From Monosporascus cannonballus (lineage: Eukaryota > Ascomycota > Sordariomycetes > Xylariales), in contig QJNS01000084.1 in assembly GCA_004154925.1 (NCBI GenBank), positions 186,001 to 250,000 on the forward strand: a stretch of DNA of 64,000 nt. The letters run 5' to 3'. How positions within the stretch are numbered: position 1 is the first letter of the stretch; every line of letters starts with the position of its first letter. A program made the translations under genes and the position numbers. Below the pieces are notes generated by a model. The model saw nothing but the letters and a program-made list of their open reading frames with translations, searched no databases and had not been told where the DNA came from. Below are positions 24,801 to 36,128 of this stretch, piece after piece.

Positions 24801-26158
24801 TTTAAAAAATCAGTATTATTATTTATTGTTTTTGTTATTTCCGGTACAATTTGGAAAATCAAATCCCTTATAATATATACGGCTAATTCGTACGTAAATA
24901 TATTATTTTTATTTTTCGTAATCAGGATATTTTCGTCGTCGACAATATATGGCATATATTTTGTCGTATCGATGAAGTATTTTAAGATAAACCTTTTTTA
25001 TTTAATTTTGGTATTCGCGTAATTATCTTTATAATGTTTTTTGTTATATTCGCAATATTTATTAAGCTAGTTTCCTGGTTTTTTATATTCCGCGTCGAAT
25101 TTCTTATCGTGATAGTTTTTATTAGACCTTTTGCCATAGGCCTAATACGTACTTAGCTTGAATTATGTTAATAACCTTGCTATCGTTTCCTTAATTATTC
25201 CTGAATTATCTCGCCGATATAGGTATTTAATTATCCTGTCGTAACCTTTTGGGTTTTTTGTATTTGTAATCTTTATATTCCATTTTGCCATAATTGAAGC
25301 ATTTAATCTAGCTCCAGTTTTATTTATGGGTAACGCCGAATTCTATAAGTTCTAATGCCGTTCCGTAAAAAATAAACGGCGTATCTCCTTTTTTCCTTAG
25401 TTGGATTTGTTATACCCCGATTATAAGGCATGTTATTCTTTTTTTATCGTTTTTCAAACTGTCGGTTATTAATCTTAATTACCTTTATAATATACCGGTT
25501 TAGGGCAACTAGTTATTTAATTCGAATAATCTTATTTTTTATATTATTTTTTAACTTTATATAAAACATAGTAATAACGGTATTAATTTCGTTATCTCCC
25601 TATCCGACCTTGGTCGCAAGGCTTTTAAGGATTATAATATATTTAAACGCGGGTTTTTTTGTTAAAGTTATAAAAGTTGCTGGGCTATAAATTATTTTTT
25701 ATCTGGATTACCGAAACTGTCGCGCATTCTATTTTGGAAATTGGTATAAAATAAAACGATTTTATTAATAAAATTCTTTTTTTCCGATTTTCTTATTTCC
25801 AGGAAATTCTTTATAATAAGTTTAAACTAATTAACCGTATCTCCCGTTAAATATATTCTTATTATTAAAATCCTATCCGCTAAATCATTAAGATTTAAAA
25901 AACGAAAATAAATTCGTATCTAAGTTAAAAAAATTAAAGGTTACCCTTTTTATTATAAAGCTCCGGTTTTTTGGGCTTTATGTGTACAAAAGCGGTTTAG
26001 ACAAATGGCATAACCTTAATTTGTCGAATTTCTTTTTCCAGTTCCCAAATTCGAACCTAAAATTATTAAATAAATATTTCTTAAACGTTGGTCGATATTT
26101 TAATAATATTAAATATTATTTAAAATTTAACAATATTACTAAACAAAAGCTTATAACG
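21879..26158 (-). pseudogene. Chromovirus C, gag-protease-RT-RNase H-integrase (RIP-degraded)
   Basis: Main coding part of C on the minus strand. From right to left: leader (to 26158), gag with CCHC knuckle C-F-N-Y-G-K-M-E-Y-K-D-Y-K-Y at about 25259-25306, a 71-codon open piece of the gag-protease linker at 24740-24955 (I-V-D-D-E-N-I-L-I-T-K, then S-R-K/S-K-K basic tail), RT with Y-L-D-N (last Asp changed) near 23075-23090, then RNase H and integrase. Every domain is interrupted by RIP stops. It is collinear with F. Confidence 0.85.
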
Positions 26159-26554
26159 TATAACGAACTTAAAATTTAACTAATTATTAAATCTTAGTTA
26201 TACGGGTTTATATTAGCAAAAATATCGTAAAAATCTAAATAATAAATATAGTAACATATTACATTTTAGAATATTAAAGATGCTTTAGGTAGCAAATTAT
26301 TATTGCAAACTGGTATTATTTAAATTATAGAAATAATAAGCATATATATCCTAGTTCTGGCTCAAAATGTTCAAATAGCTTAAACTCTTAAGCCCGTTAA
26401 GCCCTTTAAGCTCCTTTATCGGCTTAAGGGATTTAAGATGCTTGGCGCCTTGAGATCTTTAAGCCGGTTACGTAACTTCTTGGCGGTGATCGGGGCTTAT
26501 TTTCTTCATGGGCTCGACCGTCCGCAAGAAAGCCAAGACCGTTAGGTTATAACA
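26159..26554 (-). repeat. 5' LTR of chromovirus C
   Basis: A 396-bp LTR, slightly longer than the left copy because its outer end keeps the block GGCTCGACCGTCCGCAAG that is shortened there. It is followed by ACAGT (26555-26559). The U3 resembles R and A/B. Confidence 0.9.
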
Positions 26555-27246
26555 ACAGTGTGTTTTTATACGTTAAATTAATTTTTTTCTTTTAATAATT
26601 ATATTATTAAAAATAACAAAAAGGGGTTTTTTTACAAGTACTGTTTTTTTTTCGGACTAACTTTTTATTTCGGCTAGTTATTAAATGTTTTCTAAGGTTA
26701 TAAATTAATAGTATCGATATTATTATTTAATATTTTTATTATTTCAGGTTCGGTTTGGAAAATGGAATCCTTTATAATATATACGAGTAATTTATTCGTA
26801 AATATGTTATATTCAATTTTCGTAATCGGGATATTTTCGTCGTCGACAATATATAGTATGTATTTTGTCGTATTAATTAGAGATTTTGGAATAAACCTTT
26901 TTTGTCTAATTCTGGTATTCGTATAATTATTTTTATAATGCTTTTTATTATGTTCGCAACATTTGTTAAGCCAGTTTTTTGGCTTTTCGTATTTTTCGTC
27001 GAATGTCTTGTCGTAATAGCCCTTGTTATATTTTTTGCCATAATGGACCTAGTATATATTTAGGCTAAATCATAGTAATGGATTTGATTCCGTTTTTCTG
27101 ATTTTCTCTGAATTATCCTTTAAATACTGGTTTCAAATCATTTTAACGGGGCGTTTTGGGTGCTTTATACTATACTGCTTTATGTCCCATCCTATTACAG
27201 TTATAGTATTTGGTCTAGTTCTAGTTTTTCCTATACGTAGCTTTTA

Positions 27247-27670
27247 TGTTATGATCCAACCAAGAGAGGGGTCTCGAAAACGGTTATTTGGTGACCGAAA
27301 AAGGACTCAAGTGGGTCGAAATCACGTGACATGGATGCAGAGTGATCTAAGGGATCCAACGAGATCTATGCAGTTATTCAATATGGATCCGAAATAATCC
27401 AAGGGATCCAACGAGATCCATATAGTTATTTAATATGGATCCGGAATAATCCAAGGGATTTAACGAGATCCATGAAAAATATATACGTTCATTATTTCCA
27501 TAGTTCAGATAGCTTTAGTTTGCAATATAACATCGTTACTTAAGGCACTCTTGGAATTACGAGACGTAATACGATTATTGTATTTATTGCTCAGATTCCC
27601 ACGATACTTCTGCCAACATAAACCCGTACGACTAAGGTTTAATAGTTGGTTAAACCCCCTAGCCTTTACA
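27247..27670 (+). mobile_element. Solo LTR, 424 bp, hardly RIP-mutated
   Basis: It starts TGTTATGATCC and ends CCTTTACA with intact TG...CA termini and a perfect 5-bp duplication TTTTA (27242-27246 and 27671-27675), so it is a genuine solo LTR in D gag. The U3 (27247-27470) is unrelated to the other LTRs and contains 52-bp repeats, while the R-U5 half from the TATATACG box (about 27480) onward is the common family block. CpA and TpG are largely retained, unlike the surrounding sequence. Confidence 0.92.
27349..27475 (+). repeat. 52-bp direct repeats in solo LTR U3
   Basis: About 2.4 tandem copies of a 52-bp unit beginning AAGGGATCCAACGAGATC at 27349, 27401 and 27453 (third copy GGATTTAACGAG). 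They lie directly upstream of the TATA-like box, the usual place of enhancer repeats in U3; that role is inferred. Confidence 0.85.
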
Positions 27671-28660
27671 TTTTAATTTTATAAGTTCTGGTTTTATGCC
27701 GTAAAAAGTGTTGCTGCGTCGAAAAATATTGGTATTGGCTATATATCGGGGTTTGTTATTATTTTTTCCTTTAATACCTTTAATACGCCAGGTGTATTGT
27801 TGATCGTTAATCTTAACTGCTATAATGATATAATCCGACAGGTAATTAGGCCAGTCGAACTTAAAAAAAAAATTTTTTTTTAGGTCGTCAAAAAACTTAA
27901 CTATTAATGCTTTTTATTTTTAATTCAGCTTAACTGCTAATTAAATTAACGTATTGCCGTAATTAGATATAAATTATTGTGATTATAATTATTAAATTTA
28001 TATTTCGGCTTGTATTGTTTCGTTTATTATTCCGAAAACTTTCGTTAATGCTTATTTGAATTATTCGTAATTGCTGTAAATTCGCATTATTTTTGGGTCT
28101 CGCTTTTTAATTAATAAAATAACGTATTTTTTATGGCAGATTCGAACCAAATAACCGTATTTCTGGTAAATCGTTTAATTACGAATTTAATTCGTATAAT
28201 TAACGTAATAAATCGAATAAAAATATATTGAATATATTTAGCATTAACTTAAAAATTATTTTAACTTAATTAACGTTTTTCAAACTATTCTGGTTTAAAA
28301 GATTTGAAAAAACTTAATTTTTTAGTAAAATTTAGCTAAATAACTTAATTCGTTCGAAAAGGTTTTCCGGTTTCGACAACTTTTTCTTTTTCCTTAAGTT
28401 TTTTATAAGCGGCTTAAAAGGATATTATAAGATTATTATTATTATTTTTAATTTGAAAGATGCGTTCGTTTATAGTATTTAATCGTTAAAAAAAATTTTG
28501 CGAAAAAGACAAGCTTTCTCTTTTTTCTTTTCGAATTCAATTTTAATATACGAGTAATCAAGGATTTGGTAAATAAGCTGTTCGGGTTATTTATTAATAA
28601 ACATAATATCAGCAATATTGCTCAAAATCTAACGATATTATTACCTAAAAGTTTATAATA

Positions 28661-29012
28661 TATAACGGCTAAAAGGTTTAATCAATTATTAAATTTTAAT
28701 TATATAAATTTATATTAATAGAAATATCGTAAAAATTTAAAACATAAATTTAATAATATATTATATTTTAAAATATTAAAAATATTTTAAGGAGCAATAT
28801 TTTATTATACGCTGTAATTATTCAAATTATAAAAATAATAAACATATATATTTCAATTCGGTTTATTAACTTATTATCAGTAACTTAGTAATCCTGCTCA
28901 CTGGCTTATTATCAGTGAGCTGGTGATCTATTACATAACCTGCCTTACCGCGTACTTGTGGTTGGATCGTAACAGACCGTTTCTAGAGACCGTGGTTCGT
29001 TGGGTCATGACA
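28661..29012 (-). repeat. 5' LTR of chromovirus D
   Basis: A 352-bp LTR from TATAACGGCT to GGTCATGACA. Its U3 is of a different subtype again, with TTATTATCAGT repeats at about 28870-28920 and two GTAACAGACC/GGTC-like blocks at its outer end. The right flank starts GTAAT (29013-29017), the predicted target duplication in element H. Confidence 0.85.
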
Positions 29013-29717
29013 GTAATATAATTACTAAACGTTTGCAATAAAAACGTCTATATAACCTATAGCTTATTAAATATAAATAAAGGCATTTCGCCCTGGGTTT
29101 TCGGCGTAAGTTTCTATAATAGCTTTTATTTAATTTTTTTTTTAATTAATACGCGTTCGAAAAACTTCGAGCAATTATAACGCGGTATTCGTTTATCGCC
29201 CTTAGACTTTTGCGATAATATTGCAATTAATTTATAAAGCTTTACTTATTCAACTTATGCTATTATTTATTATTTAGCTAATTGTCAAAATAATTCCGAA
29301 TATTATTCGTTTTAGTAACAAATAATTTCTAAAATCTAGTTATTATTAAGGGGTTTAATTTTTCTTTATTTTAAATTCCGAGACGCAGTTGTTATATTAC
29401 GCTCGTTTTCCGACCGTTTAATTAACTGTTATCGAGATATATTCTTATTATATGTATAAAAGGATTTAGAATTTTAGGAACCATGGTTTTTTACTCGCTG
29501 AAGCTTTATTATAAATTTTTTAACCTATTTTTTATATCGTAATCGATTGTTCGTCGGTTAGGTTCCGATTAGCGGTTTTTTCGATTAGTAACTTAGGTTC
29601 GTTTTGCAATCGGCGAATTCTGCTTTTAATAATTATTACCTTACTTTTTATAACAAAGATAAAAGAGTATAAAATAATAAATAGCTATAAACTAAAGTAA
29701 GATAATTTTCGACCAGT
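29013..29717 (-). pseudogene. Gypsy element H, gag 5' part and leader
   Basis: Minus-strand start of a third gypsy family. The first ~90 bp (29027-29110) match the right-hand end of the window (63915-64000), which belongs to element G, so H and G are the same family. A gag-like frame starts near 29640. D interrupts H at 29012, and the rest of H is outside the window on the left. Confidence 0.6.
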
Positions 29718-29874
29718 TGTAAAGCAGATTCTAAGAAGTAAGTATATTAGGTTATTTCTATCTGGCGTTTCTCACTAGCTGCCAGATAGTGCATTTATAT
29801 TAGTAAGTGGGTCGGTAGCTGATCGATGGCTGGTCAGATATCAGCCTTATTCTCATAGGGGCTGTATTCTCACA
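29718..29874 (-). repeat. Probable 5' LTR of element H
   Basis: On the minus strand it starts TGTGAGAATACAGCCCC and plausibly ends CTTTACA about 157 bp later, followed by a TGGTCG-like primer-binding site at 29701-29716. Its base composition is nearly normal, as expected of a short sequence less touched by RIP. The outer flank at 29875 begins TTTGA. The inner boundary is uncertain without a second copy in the window. Confidence 0.55.
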
Positions 29875-32170
29875 TTTGATTACCTATAGAAGGATCTTAT
29901 TTTGGTTTTTTAGGAGTTTTAAAAGATGTCGAAACGCTATAATTAATATATTCTGCTTTCGGTTTTTAAGATAAATATCCTAAATAAAATCTAAGTATTT
30001 ATTGATGGCAAACATAACGTATTTATATTTTTCAAAGTTTTTTTTCAAATTTATAAAATCGATAGCGATTTTTTGTTCTAATCCGGATACTCTTTTTTTT
30101 TAGTTTGCGGCGTATTAGCCTTTTACCTTTCGCCTTATTACATATTTGATATTCGATTGTTATAAAACCTTTTAAGCGGACTCTTTTTATATGAGATTAT
30201 AATTAAACGATTATTTCGGGACTTAAATAGCTTAATTTTAAATACTATATAATATCGTTACCGGTTTATATTAATTTCGTTATTTTTAGATTAACGTTTT
30301 GTTTATAAATAACTAAAATTATATAAGATATTATTACGTTAATATTTTCGATAATAAATTGATTAAATTTATTTATTAACGTTATAATTACTTAATTATA
30401 TTTATTTCGAATATCATTATTCATTCCTTTATTATTTTATTAATATCTTTTTTTCAGAATTATTAGAATAATATTAAATTGTATGCGAAATTTTCGTAAT
30501 AGGCCATATCGTACAAACGTAATGTTTTCGTATTGCTAGAGTTTTACAGGATTATATTAATTTTTTCGTACCTCTTAATCGGAACGAAATTGCTATTTGT
30601 ATGTGCCTCGTTATTTTGTACAGTAAGTCTAAAGTTCAGAAATTAGTTAATTAAATTAAAGATATATATCGTGAATCCTAAATCTAAAATAGTTGAATTT
30701 TTTAAAAGGTAAAATGAGGTATTTATGGCGTTACGTTAATTAATAATTAAAAAGTATGCCAGTATTTATCGTATCTTTTTTAAAAGTTAATCTGTTTTTT
30801 ATATAATAGTTTTTCCATAATTTTCGATAAGCGGTCGATATTTTCTTTTAAAGATTAATCGGCGGAAATTCGTTCTTAGATATATGTTATCATTTTATTA
30901 TTAAAACGAAAATTTTCTAAAGTTTTTTTAAGGAATATATAATAGTAATTAAATAATGTATAGTAATTAATTAGGTACGTTTTATAACGACTACTTTATG
31001 CGTTTAATTTCTAACGTTTTTATTTATTACCGTTTCGATTCGTATAAAAATCTTTACGGTTATTTCGTTTCGGCTTACGGCTTAAGGTTTTTTTTGCAAT
31101 TAAAGGTTAGTATTTTTGAGATTTTTCTAATTAAGATCGTTTTAATTAAGAGAATTTGCAGGTATCTTATAAAACGTTAAAAAGGTTATTTTAATATTTT
31201 GTTAACGATTATTATAAATTCGTTATAATTTAATAATTTACTAAGATTATTATTACTTTTTGATACATAATCGTGCTATTATTAATTTTGGCTTTTTTTA
31301 TTATTTGAAAAATAATCGTTTAAATTTCGATAATAAAAGCTAGTACTATATATAAATTATTAAATTATACGATCGTTATTTTCGTTTTCGAAATATTATG
31401 TCGTTATCTTTAAGCTATAATATTTTATTATTTTACGTTTTATTCGTTTACTTTTTTTTATTAATTTCCAAATTTGCTTTAACCGTTTGCGATATTCTCG
31501 TTAGGTATTGATTAGGAGTTTGTTATCGTATATTTTGCCGGATTCGCCTAAGTTAATATATTACTTTCGTAAATTGTTTTCTAAAAAAAGTTTGTTTTTT
31601 TAATTATTGAAAATACCGACTTTAGGATTTATTTCGTAAGGTCGTTAATATTTGTGCGGAAATATTATATTTTCGATTTTTATAAGTACATGCCGTAAAA
31701 ACTTAATTATAAGTTTATTTACTTTCGGTCGTTATTTTAACAGTATTTGTTAAGTAATTAGTATAATCTATTTTTTTGTTAATCTTTTCCAAAAAATGTA
31801 AATATAAACGAAAAACCGCTTAAAATATTAATTCGTATCGTATAACGGATTCGTTTTTTTAAATAAAAGGCTATATTAAGTTTTATAAGTTTAATATGCC
31901 ATTAAAGATTTGAATAAAGATCGATATAATTCCAAATATCAAACGCGTATATTTTATATTAGAAATTGGTTTTGAAATAATCCCAATTTTTAGGTTCTTT
32001 GTAAATAACGAAGGACGTTAATAATACGGTCGTTATTATTATTATTAACGTATTTTGATAATTATAATTAAAATACAGTTTATATCGTTTTAATAGCAAT
32101 TAATTAATTAATATATATTCTAATTAAGCGAATAAGACTTTTAATTGTCAGATATAAGGGATATCAGTTG
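29875..32170 (-). pseudogene. Copia-like element K, gag to integrase fragment
   Basis: RIP-degraded minus-strand retroelement that is not of the gypsy type. About 30126-30151 encodes Y-Q-I-C-N-K-A-K-G-K-R-L, resembling the gag-preintegrase C-x2-C motif of fungal Ty1/copia elements. Next comes I-A-I-D-F-I-N-L (30046-30073) and K-Y-V-M-F-A-I-N-K-Y, a plausible start of the integrase core. Upstream, near 31700-32010, a gag-like W-D-Y-F-K and W-N-Y-I-D stretch can be read. RT would lie beyond the H insertion, outside the window. Neither LTR was identified. Copia is the best guess. Confidence 0.5.
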
Positions 32171-33396
32171 TATATGTATTAATAACTAGTTGCAGGTGCC
32201 TGAAAACGCGCACTGCATTTTAAGGTAATCTAGTCCCGGAATATATATGTTCCGATCAGAGGGAATCTTCCGTATATGGGGTGCTAGAGCACCCCCTGCT
32301 AGCTGACAGTTCTTCCACCGTACGAACATGACTAGGAACTTCTTTCGGGCTAGGTGGCGACGCCTTGACGGACTCACTCAAGCCTCTGAGGCTTACGTAG
32401 CCAAGTCCCGATTACTATATACTCGATTGTCGGACCCCCACCAACAAGCGGAGCTGAACAAGTACTTTCCGACCACAGCCCCATGGATTATCTCACCGTC
32501 CGCTCAAGGTTCCAGCTATAACTTTCATGATATGTATGAGCATGCTATCACCGAGCCGACGAGAACCGTCGGCTAGATTACTGAAGCAAGTCGGTCTCTA
32601 TAACCAATTCTCGGCTCCTTTACTACGTGTTTTACATTGCACTAATGGCGGTTTCCGTATAATAATAAAGACCAATCGGTTCATACTGTCAGGGTTGCTG
32701 TGCAGGAACTCACTTTCCCCTGGACCGCCGTCGTCTATTCTCCGCTCGTACTTGACGGAAGACCTCGTTATCACCACTCTTGTTGCTTTCGAGAAAGTTC
32801 CCGCGACTCCCTGGAATTGGACCAATAACAGGCTGAATCCTGGGGTTGTAATTAATGTCCCCTCATGGGGACCGCTGGTTTCCGCCAGTTTTACATGAGC
32901 TGTTTGGGATTGATATCTTTTGCAGTTTAACTAACCCTCCTCATTGCTTCGGAATACACATTTATATTCTCAGATACCCAGCATGCTCCCTTCATGATTG
33001 TTGGGACTTGTGTAGAATGATATCGGCAGAAGTATGGCCTAAGCAGTCCCTCCTGCCATGCAAACCGATAGTCTGGCAGAGATCTCTCTCCTTATTGACA
33101 TCTTGCAAAGCATTGCTTTACCGGAAGTCAATAGAACGCTTTGGGGTCCGCGTGGGGAATCGATGGAAAAGGGTGCCGAGCGCCAAGCCTTCTATGATGA
33201 CTTGTATGACCGGAGAATATGCAACTCTTTAGTTCCATTACTTCTCCCCGGTATCTTGAGGGGTATACAGAACTGTTCTTGTGCGTTCTTTCACCTCTAG
33301 ACACCACTCAGCCAAATGCATGGTCATAATGCAGGAGCTCTTCGATGACATTCAAATCGACCAGGCCTTACGACACAACAAGTCACGATCACTCCT
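32171..33396. other. Island segment, no recognisable gene
   Basis: Base composition changes sharply to near 50% G+C and CpA becomes normal, so this stretch escaped RIP. Several frames of 60-125 codons occur on both strands, but none carries a motif I recognise. The most protein-like are 32328-32576 (plus) and 33058-33300 (plus). It may be the decayed remains of a gene downstream of the transporter. Confidence 0.5.
33058..33300 (+). CDS. Unrecognised ORF or remnant, 80 codons
   Basis: Plus-strand frame starting M-Q-T-D-S-L-A-E-I-S-L-L with a regular amphipathic look, then L-P-E-V-N-R-T-L-W-G-P-R-G and a charged stretch E-K-G-A-E-R-Q-A-F-Y-D-D-L-Y-D-R. Composition is protein-like, but I do not recognise the family. 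The frame continues upstream with stops at 32899 and 32914, so it could be the end of a longer broken gene. It ends 97 bp before the transporter pseudogene's end on the other strand (convergent). Confidence 0.3.
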   Translation: MQTDSLAEISLLIDILQSIALPEVNRTLWGPRGESMEKGAERQAFYDDLYDRRICNSLVPLLLPGILRGIQNCSCAFFHL

Positions 33397-35423
33397 TTAG
33401 CTAGGTACGCCTGCATTCTCTGGACGGCGATTTTGTCCTCCCCTTGAGACGCGGGGATGGCCTTTCTCGTTGCTACTGTCGCTGTCAGGGGGAGCGCCGC
33501 CGAGACCCTTGTCGGTGCCGCTCTCGGTGCCGGGGTCTCTCTTCATGTTGGTGCAGCCGGTGTTGATGACGAACTCTTCCTGGCCGATCTGCCGGAGGGT
33601 GGACTAGAAGATGGTGCGTGACGGCGCCCGCGATGGTGGGGCCCGCGAAAGCCTGGACGAGTTAGGGGTCGCGGATGGCGGGAGCGGTAGCAAGGCCGAC
33701 GGCGGTCGAGATGGCGTTCATGAAGGGGCTGGGGGGAGGGGGGCGACGAACCCCTTCACGGTCTTGTGTGACCGCGGGTACGCGATGCCGTACGCCGCCG
33801 CGTTGACGAAGATCTCCGAGATGGCCGTGACGATCATGGGGATAGTGTACCACGAGTACGACACCCGCGACAGCATGAACGCCCCCTGGGGCAGGATCTC
33901 GGCGCGCCCCGTCGCGTTGTAGCCGCACGGCGACGTCTTGTACACCTAGTGCTGTAAGACAGCGTACCTGGTCGAGCCGATGATGCCGAGCACGTAGCCA
34001 AACGCCGTAAGAGAGATGGGGCCCCACTTGATGCCGAAGCGACGCAGCAGTGGGTAGACGTGGTCCATGGCGAGGACCACAGAGAAGAAGAAGACATATT
34101 TCAGCTTTTGCTTGACGCTCTTTTGATTCTGGGGTTTTGCCGGTAGTTGGAGGTCGAGTAAGTCAACAACTGATGACGATACCGACGGAGTTAAGGTTGC
34201 TGAGCATATCGTTGGGGAGACCGTTAGCGTCCATGCCGGTGGTAAGAGCGTTAGCAGCAGCACCGAGGGCGCCGTCGTTGATCTGCTAGATGGGCTGGAA
34301 TAGGAAGATACTGTAGGTCTGGGAGGTGCGACGCACGTGGTTCACAAACTCGTCGTCGTAGCCGTACTCGGTTGCGCTCCCGGCAGCCTTGCGGACGCTG
34401 GGTTTGCCGATGCCCCAGAAGCCCTTGCGCCCGATGCGCTTGAGGCCGCCGTGCGCGAAGATGGCGCCGAGACCAGGCCGGAGCATCTTGGCGGCTGCTT
34501 GACAAGCATGTAGTTCAGATACCACAACAGGGGGGCAGCATGAGATACAAGATAGCGGGGATCAGGTAGGCGGCTCAGTAACCGACGTTGCTGGGCCGGA
34601 TCTGTGGTAGGAATACCGAAGCAGGCGCCGATGTTGATGAGCAGGTTATACCACAGCATGACGCTGCTGATGGACTGCTTGGGGTCGACGATGACCTTCT
34701 CGCCAGTCTTCTGTCGGTGAGAATGTGGGCGATCTTGTGCGGGCTATGGTCTATGACAGTGGGCGAGATGTTGAGCTTGAACTGCGCGGCGGCGATGGAC
34801 AGCATGTAGAGCGGCGGGGCGGAGGAGCCGATGGCCTTGCTGGACCTGAGCATGGGCGGCAGCGCCGAGATGATCATGATGACGTGGGCAACACCGCAGA
34901 TGGCGACGTCCCAGCAGACATCTTGAATCGGCCGTACCTGGTGTCGGCGAGCCAGCCGAAGATCATGGGCAGCGCGTACAACAGGAACTTGAAGGCCCCA
35001 TGCATGGCAATAGAGGTGATGGAGCCCCGGACCAGCGCGCCGGCCGTGCACTGTGAGCCCTTGCAGCTGGCGCCCGTGGTGCTGCCCCGGCAGCAAGCGG
35101 AGCGCGGATGAAGTTCTACACCTGGAACATCCGTGGTAGGAGGCACGCTCGGCGAACTCAACGGCGCACAGATAGTAACAACTTGCGGGCCTCTTCTCGG
35201 CTACGCAGCGCAGCGTCGATACTTCCTTCTTGGTCGGGATGACGAGACCTTGCCAGGTCCCACGCTCCTCGTCGTTCACGGAGTCTCTCACCGTGGCGGT
35301 CTTGTGAAGTGCATCTTCATCCACTGAGTTCTCCACGGCAGTCACGGACTCGGCGACCGTGGAGATTGTCGTGGCTGTATCCACTGATGGATGTTTAGTA
35401 CAATGAATGACTGACCAAACCAC
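33397..35423 (-). pseudogene. POT/PTR2-family peptide transporter, broken
   Basis: Proton-coupled oligopeptide transporter of the fungal PTR2 type (plasma-membrane, 12-helix family). The 2.03-kb span fits the usual ~600 residues. In order: N-terminus with L-R-C-V-A-E-K and A-V-E-F-A-E-R-A-S-Y-H-G; F-K-F-L-L-Y-A-L-P-M-I-F-G-W-L-A-D-T-R-Y-G-R-F-K; I-S-P-T-V-I-D; L-L-I-N-I-G-A-C-F-G; Y-D-D-E-F-V; I-F-L-F-Q-P-I-stop-Q-I-N-D-G; G-L-P-N-D-M-L-S-N-L-N; V-Y-P-L-L-R-R-F-G-I-K-W-G-P-I; V-Y-K-T-S-P-C-G-Y; S-E-I-F-V-N; a hydrophilic C-tail ending at 33397. The pieces lie in changing frames (at least six switches), with in-frame stops at 34286 and about 33946. There is no RIP pattern overall. Some switches could be introns (34095-34180) or assembly errors. 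Confidence 0.85.
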
Positions 35424-36128
35424 AACAGGGAGGACACTACTCCAAACGTGCCCATGGTTTAATTTCTGCGCCCGTTGAGACAGGAATTCGGAGGGATAGA
35501 AGCCTGGTCCCTTAGGTCTCTTTCCAGCTAAGCATGGAGAAAGCGGGTTTGAAAGGCCTACAAGAAAAGAGAAGAGTTGCTACTGGTGATGTGTAAGGTA
35601 AAGGCTTGTTATATACTCGGCGCTACCCAGCCAAGGCGAGATTGACGGGGATACTCATGAGCGGAATCCTTGCAGCTAGGCCCTACCATATCACGCGAGA
35701 GTGAAGGCTCTCGTCCTTACCCGACCTCTCGGGCGAAACGATTTTTACGGCCACAAGCATTGTAGCACTATCAATTAGCAAACTACCTAGCTCGGTAGGT
35801 CTGGTAAACTCTTCCCCCTTCCCCCCCTTTACCCCCAAGTCGTTACCTGTGGATCATGTCTTAGAAGTCGAACAAGATGAGGTCCCGGTCAGCCGGCTGC
35901 AAGGTGAGCCCTCGTTATCTCTTGCGCAATTGGCGGTCTCAGCGTTGCGATATTAAATCCTTATGCCTGCCCCAGACCCAACGCCCGGCCCTTACTTCCG
36001 GGACCCCGCCCTGTAAAGTGAAAACCTTCGTTCCCTTCAAGGAGGAGCTTGTTGATACTGTCGACACCACCCTCACCAGCGAATGATAGTGGGGGATTCC
36101 AAATCCTGTCAACTGCGATGCGATGACA
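35424..36128. other. Intergenic region upstream of the transporter
   Basis: About 700 bp of normal composition between the transporter start and the next unassigned block. It would contain the transporter promoter on the minus strand; a pyrimidine tract in plus orientation lies at 35809-35830. A 69-codon plus-strand frame (35877-36086) shows no recognisable motif and is not called. Confidence 0.4.

Larger units (their letters stand above)
5939..26554 (-). mobile_element. Chromovirus C (Ty3/gypsy), complete but split by A and B
   Basis: Full-length gypsy element on the minus strand, bounded by LTRs at 5939-6319 and 26159-26554 and flanked by a perfect 5-bp duplication ACAGT (5934-5938 and 26555-26559). 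After removing the nested element A (with its duplication) it is about 6.69 kb, almost the same as F (6.70 kb). Gene order on the minus strand is gag, protease, RT, RNase H, integrase, chromodomain, with an opposite-strand frame before the 3' LTR. It inserted into D. All coding frames are RIP-damaged. Confidence 0.9.
26560..28660 (-). pseudogene. Chromovirus D, gag region and leader (RIP-degraded)
   Basis: The 5' half of element D on the minus strand: the protease-linker region (around 26700-26870), gag with a CCHC remnant Y-Y-N-C-N-R-M-G-H-K at about 27181-27220, and the leader before the LTR at 28661. It is interrupted at 27247-27670 by a solo LTR. Together with 2434-5938 it makes a minus-strand chromovirus whose 3' end lies beyond the left edge. 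Confidence 0.78.

Noticed and set aside
25982..26179. 65-codon plus-strand frame
   Set aside because: It lies antisense over the leader and gag of element C and is not conserved as a frame in the other copies.
27182..27397. 71-codon plus-strand frame
   Set aside because: It spans the junction between D gag and the solo LTR, so it is a chance frame across an insertion boundary.
26560..29010. High A+T content suggesting a mitochondrial or apicoplast sequence
   Set aside because: LTR retrotransposons with target duplications, RIP-type CpA depletion and a normal-composition island show nuclear DNA of a filamentous fungus.
30998..31180. 60-codon plus-strand frame
   Set aside because: Antisense to the copia-like gag region, with no motif.
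33611..34097. Several GC-rich frames of 75-121 codons on both strands
   Set aside because: They are alternative-frame shadows of the transporter pseudogene.
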